64,000 nt of DNA from the NCBI GenBank assembly GCA_003194525.1, contig NBIV01000067.1:232673-296672 (forward strand), given 5' to 3'. Both the position numbers and the translations under genes were made by a program. The stretch comes from Gracilariopsis chorda. Taxonomy: Eukaryota > Rhodophyta > Florideophyceae > Gracilariales > Gracilariaceae. Shown in pieces: positions 21,254 to 32,126 of the stretch (the first letter of the stretch is position 1; every line of letters starts with the position of its first letter). The notes beneath the pieces are model-generated. The model did no database searches. It saw nothing but the letters and a program-made list of their open reading frames with translations, and was not told where the DNA came from.

Positions 21254-23174
21254 TCAGCTTCTGAAATTCATTATACCGTGACACTCAACAATGTCTTCCA
21301 TAAAACAATCTCTATTAGTATCAGTGTGACATAAAAACACTTCTTTTTCCTTTCTGATATAGCAACCAGAACATAAAAACTTGGACTTTGTATCACCTTT
21401 GCAGAAACTGCATCGTCCTTGATATAAAGCTTTTGTAATCTTGCCATCCTTGTTTTTTCTCCTTCTATTCGTCTGCATTAAATGCAAGCCAGTGCCTGCA
21501 AACATTGGCTTCTCATGATAATTTTCACATTCTTGCTCATCTCTGCTCATTAGACCTGTGGTATCCCATGTATTCTCAATTAGTTCATCAGCCAACTGGC
21601 AATAGAAGTGGTGCGGACTTTTCACGTTTCGGGTTCCATTTGCGGCTTTGTACAACTTCCAGGCGTCCACAATACAAATCGATAAAAGAGAGCAGTTCAC
21701 TCGAAATGACCACTCTTTCACTTCAATTTTCTTCTCCAGATTCAGATCATCTTGTCTGCATCTGTTATGGCGATCGACCATTGAACAGTTTTTGTAATAC
21801 TCTTCACACACTTCGGCAATTGCGACCTTCATTTCCACTTTTTTAGAAATATTTCCCTCCCGTCTCCACCTTTCTCGAATAATAGGACAGCCAGGACTAA
21901 CCGTGCCAGAGGTTGATACGAAATACCTTCTTTCTCTGTCCATCCACATTACAGCCATTATATCATTATTGATAATGCTTCCTTTCGATAGCATAGATAC
22001 AAAATCTCCCCTGTCTGATAAAGTAGTTTCGGAGAGATGTGTCATGGGATATTCACGAGTAGCATTTTTGACAACTCCAGTAAACCTTAAACCTTTTTCC
22101 AGTAATGCTTTCGCTGTAATGACAGACGCAAAAAAGGAATCCGCACATACCAACCGTCCTGATCAAAACCATGGTTGCATTAAGCGAAGTAAGACTGCCG
22201 TTCCATGGGCGTTATCAGAATCAAAAACTTGTTCCGGAATATTTGCACCCATATTGAGCTCAATGTTCAGCATTATGCCACTTCGTGCACAACATACGGC
22301 CTTCATTTCAAGACCATTTTCCGACTTTCTGTCTAATGCCGTATAGTGCGGAAGCCCGACATCAATCCAATTACCGCCTAATCCGTACCATCGTGACATT
22401 CCTTCGTCAACACATAAGGCATGTGATGGCGTGACAAAAGAGCGACGATGGTCATTGATTGCCTTCACGAAATCTGTTACGAAGGACCAACGCGCGATTC
22501 CCTGCTCTTCAGTCACACCATTTCCGCTGAAGCATATTGAACTTCTAAGCATTTCAAATCTGTTCCGTGACATCGCAAGACAAATATTTGGCTGAGGAAT
22601 AAACTTAGAAAAAGGCTCGAGGCTCCAAAGATCCCGTCTGTTAGAAAACTCAATGCGAGTCATGAGGATAAGAATTCCAAAGAATTTGAGCAATTCTCCC
22701 CCTGAAGTCCTCCGAACGTCTTTTCTTTCTAACCGAACATTTGTTCTGTTCACTATGAACTGCCAATGCTGCATAGGGAACATTCAAAGAAAGAAATCTA
22801 ATGCACTCATGTTTGGAGGAACGTGACGCGGTGAGATAAAATCTCCAGCTGGGCCAACCACTTTCCACTGATGCATTTGCATACAACCATTCAGAGGACT
22901 CAACGTCGTACAGGTTTCCCACACACGACCGTGAATCACAGTTGATTGGACAGGTGCATTTTCGCTTAATGAACTTGTTTGCGGCTGCAAAACTTGCATC
23001 TGAGATGGTGTCACAAGAGCATCTTCCCCCACATTTTGCGTATTAATGGGTTCAACCTCGGTAATAGGCTCTTCTGCAGCATTCACGGCTTCGTCAACAC
23101 CGGTACCTAGCTTGACACTAGATAGAGGTAGAGTTACTTCTTTTTCTCGGTTCGGTAGACGAAACTTCACAGTC
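21254..23174 (-). pseudogene. piggyBac-family transposase, main part (two in-frame TGA codons)
   Basis: A single - strand frame from the element C insertion point to a TGA at 21254. It shows the piggyBac domain start (PPNMSALDFFL, then MFPMQHWQFIVNRTNV) and all three catalytic Asp contexts: CVDEGMSRWYGLGG, VCADSFFASV and MAVMWMDRERRYFVSTS. The C-terminal cysteine-rich finger reads CSFCKGDTKSKFLCSGCYIR, then FLCHTDTNRDCF. The frame is broken only by TGA at 22784-22786 (after FFL) and TGA at 22163-22165 (after MQPWF). The first part of the gene lies beyond element C at 32956-33137. Together the parts total 2103 nt, exactly 701 codons. Confidence 0.85.
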
Positions 23175-23179
23175 AGAAA

Positions 23180-24008
23180 TGTGGTGCAATGCCCCAAAGG
23201 GGAAAAACACCGAAAGACGTTCGGGATCTTCCTCTCACGAGGTGAACCCAGTTGGGTAGAGCCCTCCCAGAGGTGTCACGGCGAAGCCGGTTTGTAAGAC
23301 CAGGGACACCTGTCGCGACTCGCGCAGGGAGGTGAAGGCGAAGAATCGGTATCCGCGTGAGCGGGGGTGTGATCCTCAGTAGAGGTATGTTTCCACGTAA
23401 GTGGGGGTGTGTGAGCGGATGGGCACACGAGGGCCGCGGATAGCGGGAGGTGCTACCCTAAAAAGGGGAAAAAGGAAGGGCGAAGAGGAGGAAGGAAGGA
23501 CGAAGTGGGTCGCGAGAGCGACGAACAGATACGGCAATCCCGGTGGACAGGACTCCCTATACAGGGCGAAACACCAATGCAATTGGAACAATTATGCTCC
23601 CAGTGATGGGTCTCTTTAGATTTGCAAGGGGGTTAGATGTCCCGTGGTTCACGGCGTTTCCCTCCAAGGAGGAGTAGAGTACGCGCGCAAGCGGCAACAA
23701 CTAGAGCCAATTCCCCAGGATGGGGTCCCTTGTTGGGGAAGGTTTACTGGTGCGACGGCAGTGCGCCGTCGCACTAAGTACTAGCTTCCCAGAAATGGGT
23801 GTGAAAATAATAAATAATATTAACTAAAAATACTTCACATTTCCTGGCAACATCCACTACTGTTGCCAACCGCCAAGTGGCCCAAAACCGTGTCCCACGT
23901 GTCCATATCCACCATCGTGGGGCGTAGTTCATATACACACTACACAACCGATAATATCGGGAAAGCGTTCAAGTACCAAGAATCCCTCCCTGAGGGCGTT
24001 GCACTACA
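23180..24008 (-). repeat. Element C: 3' LTR (829 bp)
   Basis: Bounded by TGTGGTGCAA and TTGCACTACA on the + strand. Contains many perfect small hairpins, such as CCGTG-gtt-CACGG (23642-23654), CCTCC-aa-GGAGG (23661-23672) and an 8-bp stem GCGACGGC/GCCGTCGC (23752-23772). Confidence 0.95.
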
Positions 24009-24022
24009 TATCCCCCCCCTAA
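24009..24022 (-). other. Element C: polypurine tract
   Basis: TTAGGGGGGGGATA on the element strand, directly before the 3' LTR. Confidence 0.8.
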
Positions 24023-24264
24023 GACGGGAAAACGACCGCGGACGCGGAGGGTTCCCAGACGAAAATGGGTGATAAAAGCGCGTACGCCGTCTCCGGTTCT
24101 TCTTTCCTGGCATAGCCGGCTATTGTAGTATTGTGTTGTGAGGAGCTAGCTGCTCCCTTGAATAAACTTTGCCGTTTTGAACGTTGATTCTCGTTTGAGT
24201 TCCCTGTCTTCGATGGACCTTGCCTTGTTATCCTTTCCTATCGCTCTCCGTTCGCGCGGCAACG

Positions 24265-27200
24265 TTACCCAACTTGGGCATTTACCAGCGTGGCTGGAGC
24301 TGCAGTTCCCGTTTGACGGTGGTATCGCACGACCTGCGACCGTGGGAGGTGTTCGATTGGCTCCCACGTATCCCCACTGGGGTCATACCCGTACCAGCGG
24401 ACGCGGTATTGTAGAATACCATCCTGTTCCCAGGTGTGTCCGACAAGTCGGTCTACTACGAACTCTCGTTCGTAGACCTGCCGGCCGTGCCGGGTGGTGG
24501 TTGTACTTCCTTGCGGGGGCTGCCCGCTGTGCGGTATAATGTCCCTTAGCAGGGTGTTCGGCGATAACTCCGGCGTTGCCGTGCGCTGTGATAGTGACCG
24601 CTGCTCATGCGGGAAGATATCCCTCAAGAGGGTGTGTGGTGCCACGGTTTTCACCGGCAAGTCATTCCCAATTGGGGCAGGTTCATTTCTGCTTTCGTGG
24701 TATTGCGGGCGAGCCGCCAGTCGGCGGAGGACTTGGGCTCCGCCTTCGCGGTTGAGCTCACGAACCGCGAGTTTGCGGGAAGATGACCGCTCCCGCGGGA
24801 TCGGCATTTCCACAATCCCCTGGGGGGTCCCGTGCGACACGGTGATTGGGTGGCGAACCGCCTCCCTGCCAGGCGCACGAGCGCTCTGAACCATACGTTC
24901 CGGCGATGCCGTGGTGTCCCCGGCTACTGACGGGTTGCCTGGGGCTAACTCCGGTACATCGGTATTTTGGTCAAAATTCCCCTTTGGGGGGTGCCGGTGA
25001 GGTGCCGATGACACCCTTTTCAGGGGAATTGCCGCTAAGCGCAGTGCACCATCTCCATGAGGAGGAGCAGCGTCCGGTACGACCGGTTTCGAGCGTGCGA
25101 TGGCGCGCGTTATTCCCGAGTTCCTCGGTTCTTCGCCGCACCGATGCGGGGGTTGGCGCAAATTATTCCCCGTAGCGGGGGCTTCGATTTCGTCAACGAG
25201 GGGAGGCGTTTCCGGTGCTTGCGAGCCAGGGCTTAAAGCTTCGACTGCGGCTTGGCTTCCTTTTTCCCCAAGAGGGGTGTGGGTATTTCCCTGTGAGGCC
25301 GGCGTATCTGGGCGCCCCTTCTCCGCAAGGCGCGGGTCTGATCGACCTGATTGAACCGCTTCCGCGGGGACTTCCGCCAACGGCGGCTTCGAGGCATCGG
25401 GCGATTGCCTTTCCGATGCTGCGGTATTGGAGTGAGGCTTCTCGTTTTCCCGTGACAAACGGTGTACTTGCCGCTTTTGCGGGGCCTGCGCGTCTGGTTC
25501 CTGTTGCACAGCACTGCCCGGGAACGGGGGATTAGTGTCGCGTGACATACTCCGTGCTCCACGGTCAGTGTTCCGTATGTTACGGTGTGTTTCCCGTTGC
25601 GACGGCGATATTGTTCCTCGAAGATGAGTGTTCTCCTCCCCCTCCTTAGACGGAGCGGCGGGATAAAGGATAAAATTCCCCGCCTGGCGGGTATAGATGC
25701 GCGCCAGTGGGGCAGACGTGGTAGGGGCGGGCGCTGCGGGGCCCGAATTACCCGGCTGAGCCGGTGAGTCCGACAGAGTCGGTAGGTCTGAGAGTCCCCG
25801 GTTGGGGTGTGGTAGTACCGTAGGTCTAGTACTCCCGGATGGTTCCGGTGTTGCAGAGTCCGTAGAAACGGGGTTGCCTGGATCCAGGACTACCTCTGAC
25901 GAGGGAGGAGGGGCAAGGACAACACGATCACGGGAAATCCGTTCGTGCGTGTCGCCCATCTCTACCACGACTGTGTCCGTGTTAACAGAGATGACCTGGA
26001 ATGGTCCATCCGCCACAGGCGAGAGTTTATGGCGCTTCTCCCGTTCCGGGTTGTAGTACTCCTTCCTGATGAAGACGTAGTTATTCGCCCGAATCGGGGA
26101 CGGTTTCCCTCGCAAGCGAGCATCAAAATCCCGCTTGTAAGCGGCTTGGGCCCGTGCCATAGACTTCCGCGCAGCGGGGACCAGCTTGGAAAGCCATTGC
26201 TTCCATTGCTGCCGGTAGATAACCACAGATGGGAAATGGTCCAAGGTAGCTTGGGGTTCCAGCGCCACAGGCGGAGGTGTTCTAGATAGAACCAACTCGA
26301 ATGGCGAAACTCCGGTAGTCCGGTGTACCTGCGTATTGTACGCGTAGGTTACCGCATCATAGTAGAGATCCCAATTTGTTGGGTGGTCAGCGACGTAGGA
26401 ACGTAGCCCCGCGAGTAACGTCCGGTTAAACCGTTCAACTTGCCCATTACATTGGGGGTGGTAGGTAGTTGTGAACAAGTTCTTGACATCCAGGATGCGA
26501 CAAACATCCTGGAAGAACTTGCTCACGAACTGTTTCCCGTTATCGGAGAGCACCTCCACAGGGGGACCGTAGACAAAAATCCAGTGCGTCACCAGAGCCT
26601 GGGCCACCGTTAGAGCGGTTATCCTCCGAAGAGGGACAGTCCGTACCAGCTTAGAAAAGCGGTCGGTAATGACAAGTACAAACTTGTTTCCACGTTTCGT
26701 GGTGAGTAATGGTCCGAGGATATCGATCGCGATAAACTCGAGCGGCGCCCTTGCGGGGAATAGTTTCATCTTCTTCGCATATTTGCGGAGCTTGACGCGA
26801 TTCTTCGCGAATTCGCTACAAAACCGCACAGTTGCGTAGCAATCCACCACCATTGCGGGCCAATAGAAATCCCTTCGCAGGGTTAGGTAGAGTTTCCTCC
26901 CACCTGGGTGACCTCCAATCGGGGCGTAGTGTGATAGATGTAACACCCGCGATTGCAGGGAATGTGGTACCACAATCTTTGGGCGGGCTTCGACGTTTCT
27001 TACGAGGTAGCCTTTGTCGTTTACCCCGAAAGGGAGATCTTCACCACCGTTGATACGGGCACGAATTCTCGTACAGAATGGGTCGCCGAATTGTTCTCGG
27101 ATCATTTCTTCCGGTGATACCGGTACAAAGCTTCCCGGTAACGGGTTCTCAGATTTATCTCGCGATGCGAGTAGTTCGTCAAAATCAGCATCCTCGTCCC

Positions 27201-27630
27201 AGTTTTCTGGCCTAGCCTCGACGGCATATTCCGGATAATCCGGGTCTATAGCCATGAAACATGGGACTTCATCATCCTCCGTTTGGAGTGCTTCCCCACT
27301 TGTGGGTAACCGCGACAAAGCGTCGGCCTGGGTGTTCTGTGCACCCTTTTTATAAATGACTTGAAAGTCATATTCCGCGAGGCGGAGTCTCCATCGCATG
27401 AGGCGTCCAGACGGGTCGGAGATATTCATCAACCACCTCAATGAGGAATGATGCGTGTACACGGTGAAGTGAATTCCCATAAGGTAGGGGCGCAGCGTGT
27501 TCATCGCCCATACGACGGCGAGGCACTCTTTCTCCGATACGGAGTAGTTCCGCTCATGAACATTGAGCGAGCGCGACCAAATAACCAATTGGATGTCGTT
27601 CCCCCTCGGGGGTGGTTTGAAAAAGAGCAC
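24265..27630 (-). CDS. Element C: pol second frame - RNase H, integrase, chromodomain
   Basis: Begins inside RNase H (WSRSLNVHERNYSVSEKECL) and runs 1121 codons. The integrase zinc region has both His (LSHYAPIGGHPGGRK), but the Cys pair reads C-S-E-F where F has C-A-S-C, so one zinc ligand is lost. The catalytic core has D, D, E (AIDILGPL, LSDNGKQF, GQVERFNR). A ~500-residue Pro/Ser/Arg-rich tail precedes the chromodomain (EFVVDRLVGHTWEQDGILQ, YRVRWYGYDPSGDTWEP). It is separated from the first pol frame by an apparent 1-nt insertion in an AAA run at 27579-27581; removing one base would restore RNase H continuity. Confidence 0.9.
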   Translation of the reverse strand: MLFFKPPPRGNDIQLVIWSRSLNVHERNYSVSEKECLAVVWAMNTLRPYLMGIHFTVYTHHSSLRWLMNISDPSGRLMRWRLRLAEYDFQVIYKKGAQNTQADALSRLPTSGEALQTEDDEVPCFMAIDPDYPEYAVEARPENWDEDADFDELLASRDKSENPLPGSFVPVSPEEMIREQFGDPFCTRIRARINGGEDLPFGVNDKGYLVRNVEARPKIVVPHSLQSRVLHLSHYAPIGGHPGGRKLYLTLRRDFYWPAMVVDCYATVRFCSEFAKNRVKLRKYAKKMKLFPARAPLEFIAIDILGPLLTTKRGNKFVLVITDRFSKLVRTVPLRRITALTVAQALVTHWIFVYGPPVEVLSDNGKQFVSKFFQDVCRILDVKNLFTTTYHPQCNGQVERFNRTLLAGLRSYVADHPTNWDLYYDAVTYAYNTQVHRTTGVSPFELVLSRTPPPVALEPQATLDHFPSVVIYRQQWKQWLSKLVPAARKSMARAQAAYKRDFDARLRGKPSPIRANNYVFIRKEYYNPEREKRHKLSPVADGPFQVISVNTDTVVVEMGDTHERISRDRVVLAPPPSSEVVLDPGNPVSTDSATPEPSGSTRPTVLPHPNRGLSDLPTLSDSPAQPGNSGPAAPAPTTSAPLARIYTRQAGNFILYPAAPSKEGEENTHLRGTISPSQRETHRNIRNTDRGARSMSRDTNPPFPGSAVQQEPDAQAPQKRQVHRLSRENEKPHSNTAASERQSPDASKPPLAEVPAEAVQSGRSDPRLAEKGRPDTPASQGNTHTPLGEKGSQAAVEALSPGSQAPETPPLVDEIEAPATGNNLRQPPHRCGEEPRNSGITRAIARSKPVVPDAAPPHGDGALRLAAIPLKRVSSAPHRHPPKGNFDQNTDVPELAPGNPSVAGDTTASPERMVQSARAPGREAVRHPITVSHGTPQGIVEMPIPRERSSSRKLAVRELNREGGAQVLRRLAARPQYHESRNEPAPIGNDLPVKTVAPHTLLRDIFPHEQRSLSQRTATPELSPNTLLRDIIPHSGQPPQGSTTTTRHGRQVYEREFVVDRLVGHTWEQDGILQYRVRWYGYDPSGDTWEPIEHLPRSQVVRYHRQTGTAAPATLVNAQVG

Positions 27631-29847
27631 ACCCGACTTGGTAGCCGCTCGAGTCCGTATCTACGGAGTATGGCAACCCAAGTTTTGGGAGATGTAGGAT
27701 TGGTGCTGATGTGACAGCCTCCTTTAAGGAGTTGAAAGCTTCCGATTGCTCGGGCGTAAATGTTCCCAGTTTTGGGGGGTTCCCCTTTCGCAACAACGCA
27801 TTCAGGGGCGCCACAGTATCCGAAAAGTTCGGGATAAACCGTCGATAGACGTTGACCAGCCCCAGAAAGGAGCGCAGTTCCATTTGAGTACGGGGTTCTT
27901 TCGCCTCAACGAGGGATTTGACTCGAGCTTTCTCGATCGCTAACCGTCCAGGACGGATAATGCGACCCAGATACTTCACAGTATCTGTGTAAAACTCGCA
28001 TTTACTCAACTTGAGGGTAATTCCCGCATCGCGGAGTACGGTCAGCACGTCTCGGACGTGAGTGAGATGGTCGTCCAACCAGTTGGAGAAGATGATAATA
28101 TCATCAAGGTAGACCAGACAACTCCGCCACTTAAAGCGGTTGAGTAGAATATCTACTGCACGCTGAAAGGTGGCGGGGGCGTTGGTTAACCCAAATGGCA
28201 TCCGCTTGAAGCGGTACGTTCCTGCATGGCAGGTGAATGCGGTTTTGTCGCGATCCTCCTGTCTGACAGGTACTTGCCAATATCCCCAATTGGCATCAAG
28301 GGCCGTGAACACGGTGGCGTCTCCAAGGGAGTCAATGCACTCGTCCATACGAGGGATGGGGTACGTGTCCCTAACAGTCACGGCATTGAGCCGGCGGTAG
28401 TCGACACAGAACCTCCAGGTTCCGTCGGCCTTTAAAGCCAGTACAACTGGGGATGCCCAGAGTGATTGAGCGGGCTCAATCACACCTGCGCGGAGCATCT
28501 TGTCCACCTGGGACTGCTCCTCTTCCCGAGCTTTCGGACCTGCCCTGTAAGGGGGTTGTGCAACCGGTCGCGCACCGGGGATTAAATCGATCCGGTGTTC
28601 CGTTGCATTAATCTCGCCAAGCGAGCCATCCCACATTGTGGTGAATTCCCGTAACATAGTACGGAGTTTGTCGCGGTGCGACTCTGGCACGTGGCTGAAG
28701 TCCAGCGCTTCAAGTGCTTTTTCCGGATCAATCCGGTCATTGCTCGATGGAGCATTGTCCTGTGGAACAGGTGTGGTTCGCAATTCCGAGTTACTCGGTA
28801 TGTTCGGCGCTGAAGTAGCGGTTTCCTCCCCCTCCTTAGACTTGACGTCTTCGGACGGTGGGGCGAACTCCTCAGAAGAGGTGGTAACTCCGAGTACATC
28901 GGCGGCTGTCATCTTTGTTGGCAGCATTCCCATAGGATGGGGGGTTACACTCCCAATTACTTGGTGTTTGACCAGATACTGGGGGTGTTTGCCAAGGTTG
29001 GCAACCAATATCCGGAAAGGGACATCCGGGGAAATGGAGACAATTCCATTAGCCAGCGCCAGCTGGCATTTCTCGTACAACGAGGCGAGGGGTTGTATAA
29101 CCCGAAGACCGTGTTGACGGGAATTTACCTGCACCCAGACTTGGGACTCAGCCGGTATAGAAACCGAGGCAGCGACGCGGAGCTTGGTGGACTCGCGGGA
29201 CGCGGGCGGTGGTTCCTGCGCAGCAGGGAGCGGAACTTGTTTCCGAGAGGACCGCTTTAGCGGGCGGCGAAGAATCGGAACCGACGATCCGTCGTCAAGT
29301 TCTACACGCCTGAGGCGGGGCCTGATTGCGTCGACAAATCTGTCGCAGTAATCACATCCCAGTATGACTGGTGCTGCCAATGAATGGCAAACGATGAAGT
29401 CCAACTTCACCACAGAGGTACCAAGTCTCACGACGAGGTCCACTGTGCCCACCGTTTGTAACTGATTGTTGTTCGTATCCGAAATGTCGGGGACCGCGTC
29501 AGAGCGGATACGCGACCGCACAAGCGGGGGTAACAATGATTCCACAACGAAGTTGGGGCCTGCACCTGTATCCAGGACAGTGAGAAACCTCACCATAAAC
29601 TGGGGATCAAGGCCAAGGTCGGCATAGACCTTATAATTGCGTTTGGCCAAGACCAAGACTCTACCAGGAATCCGGGGATTTTTACTCCGTATCCACGGGC
29701 GACGCAACACACCAAGGTGCGCAGAGTCCGCGTCAGCGGTGTCTTTCCTCGAGAGGACTTTCACCGGGGAGCGAGGCGAGGACGCCTCGGGCGCCAACAG
29801 CCTCGTTCTTGAGGACGCCTTTCCCAAAGGGGAGACTCCCTCAGTTA
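27554..29847 (-). CDS. Element C: pol first frame - aspartic protease, reverse transcriptase, start of RNase H
   Basis: Reads in the -1 frame relative to gag and is open through the gag stop. Protease motif LDTGAGPNFV; RT motifs ALDANWGYWQVP and LVYLDDIIIFSN with the YLDD catalytic pair; connection (LRSFLGLVNVYRRFIPNFS); RNase H start VDTDSSGYQVGCALFQ. It ends where a 1-nt shift moves RNase H into the next frame (27579-27581). Probably not independently active as it stands, unless the extra base is a sequencing error. Confidence 0.9.
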
Positions 29848-32019
29848 GTTTTCCGCCTTCGGCGGTGGGTTGGTTTCCTCGACAACGAGTGCTTCATCTC
29901 GTTTACGGGGGTTTCTATCCGCATAAGCGGGGGTTGCAACGGATGGTTGCGTGATCTCCCGAATCGGGGTGTATGAAGCTTGCCGCGCACGCGGGGTCTG
30001 TGGTAGGGCATGGGAAAAGTCCGTTTTAGCACGGAGGTAGGAAGCAGTCGGGACGGAACGTTTCTCCTCTGGAGTGAGGGCCTCATAATTTGCCACCACC
30101 TTTACCATATCCTTCAGTGACCAAATACACTGAGGGGAGGTATGGCCATGGGCATAGCACAGGTGGCAAGTGAGAGCCAATACCGCGACACGCGGATTAT
30201 TATTCCGAGTATCGGGGAAGCGAACCGCAGGGCGGGTGTCAGTCCATCCAGGCCGTTGATAACGGGATTGACCATTTGAAAACGGGAGTCGTTAGGGTTG
30301 AACCCGACTGTTACCACCGTACAAAACGGGGTCTTCCGTTCCCGTATCACGGGTCATCTCCGTCGTTAACGGTAAATCACTGGTGGGTATCGACACACCA
30401 TCCTCCTGCACTAAATGCACGGTATCAAATCCCTGTCCAGGGTTCCCATCCGCGGTGAGCGGGAGAGAGGAAGCTTCACTTTCCAGCAACAACGCCTTGG
30501 CGGATTTAGACCGATTGTTCGGAGTTCTTGCACGAAGTGCATCCCCTTCCGCTCGGGCGTGTTGGACCAGCTCGAGGTAGGTGATCCTCCGCTTGTCCTC
30601 CCGATAACGGGTAACTAAACTCCGGATTGCCCGGTCAAGACCATCAATGAACATGTTACTGCGCTCCCCAGCGGGGTATACGTTACCACATCTGTGGAAA
30701 GCCTTGTTAAGGCGCACCGAGTAATCGGTCTCGGTCTCTCCCGCACGCTGGGGTGTATCTCGCAAAGCGAGGATAGCCTGCTGAATAGCGGTGTTGGTGG
30801 CGTAGGAGCGTAGAAGATACTGCACAGCCTCCGGCCAGCAAGTAACTCCTCCCTAGGAGGCGCGAGAAGATCCTTTGACAGAGGTGTATTGGTCCTCCGC
30901 CACTCCTCGTAAGAAATACGGTAAAGCCAAATAGGCTTGTCCCTCATTCATACCGAGGATATCGGCCTCCGCTACAAAGCGGGATAGGAAATCCAGTACT
31001 AAGACTGGGTCCTCTCCAGTAAAATACTGGTTGCGGAGCGAGAGCTGCATTCGCTTAATGCATTCTCGCACCTTTCCCGTACCACGGGGCGTACGTCCAA
31101 GTGACGAGTCTTCGAGCCGGTAGTACCGGTATGATAAATGCTTCCGGTAATCCGGGTTTGTCGGTTTCAACTCCCGAAGACCGGAGTGTCTTCTCCCCTT
31201 CTGGCGGGTTCGGACCACACCTTCAGTGGCCGATGACCGCTTCGAGCGGGAGGAGTAGCCTCGCTTCTCGTCCTCCGAGTCGGAGTCCGAGGAGCTCGAG
31301 CTAACCGAATGGTTTCGGGATGAGTCCGACGATGTCGAAGAATCGGAGCCCGAATATTTTCGGTGGTGTTTCCGTCGATGACGGCGTTTATTCTTCCCAG
31401 CAAGCTGGTCGTTGTGCGATGCCTCGTTTACCGGATCATCCGGGGATGGTTTGTCCATGAGGAAGAACTGCTCCAGCGTCTCCAGGCGGGCACCAATCCG
31501 ATCAAATCGGGCTTCAACTCCTTCGATGAAGGTGGCGGGTTGTCACAAACTCTCCAACACGGAGTTGACGTCAGACCGTAAAATACGGAGTTCCTCGGCG
31601 ACCTCCTTTACGGGGGTTGCCGAGACCACCTCTTGGAGAGATTTTAGTTCCCCAACAAGGGTGTCATGGGCGGTCCACAGATCGCGGACCTGGGATTCCA
31701 GGGAAGTCCCCTGGGGGTTGTTATCGCCCGTTCCACGGGGGCTTGAAGCCGCGACAGCGGGAGCAGGCCGGGGTGCCTGGGGCACTGCGGAAACAGCCGG
31801 AGTCGATGCTGCATTCCCCTGCGGGGGTGATAACGAGGGCAAAAGGAGGTTCCGGGGTTCCCGGTCGGGGGTATCATTCCGCGATGAAGCGGCGCCAGTA
31901 CGGCTGGAACTTGTCCGTATAGGGATACGGGGTACGAACCGAACTTCCGATGTGTCCGCGTTGTCGCGGGAGCGACTACGCGTAACCACTGGCTCCGCAT
32001 CGGAGGGATTTCTCGACAT
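29845..32019 (-). pseudogene. Element C: gag with three in-frame stop codons
   Basis: A single frame of 2175 nt, the same length as F gag. The start is the ATG at 32019. It has a charged low-complexity N-terminus, then a Ser/Asp-rich stretch, capsid (LSLRNQYFTGEDPVLVLDFL), the segment EAVQYLLRSYATNTAIQQA, and a CCHC zinc knuckle C-HL-C-YAHG-H-TSPQ-C near 30140-30180. In-frame stops: TGA 31543-31545, TAG 30853-30855 and TAA 30292-30294; the natural TAA is 29845-29847. There are no frameshifts. The heptamer GGAAAAC immediately precedes the terminal stop. Confidence 0.85.
29848..29854 (-). promoter_or_regulatory. Element C: putative -1 ribosomal frameshift site G GAA AAC
   Basis: In gag frame the sequence is GCG GAA AAC TAA. 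Pol is in the -1 frame and open here. The same heptamer occurs at the same place in F (55843-55849). It deviates from the XXXYYYZ consensus in its first half. Confidence 0.55.
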
Positions 32020-32103
32020 GAGAAAATACCGTTACGACGGGAAACGATCACGGAACTTCCGGTAAATAAAAAACAAACCTCGTAAAGAGGGAAAACAAAA
32101 ACC

Positions 32104-32123
32104 GATTCTAGGTCGGGAGACCA
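32104..32123 (-). other. Element C: primer binding site
   Basis: On the element strand TGGTCTCCCGACCTAGAATC begins three bases after the 5' LTR and would pair with a tRNA 3' end ending in ACCA. Identical to the PBS of F. I cannot name the tRNA. Confidence 0.85.
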
Positions 32124-32126
32124 CTT

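Noticed and set aside
22163-22786. Reassigned TGA codon suggested by two in-frame TGAs in the piggyBac transposase
   Set aside because: Gene E, C gag, aORF-B and Harbinger are interrupted by TAA and TAG as well, and all three codons also end intact genes here.
24009-24264. A short antisense accessory ORF in element C
   Set aside because: Only about 255 bp lie between pol and the 3' LTR, and no accessory-ORF motif is present.
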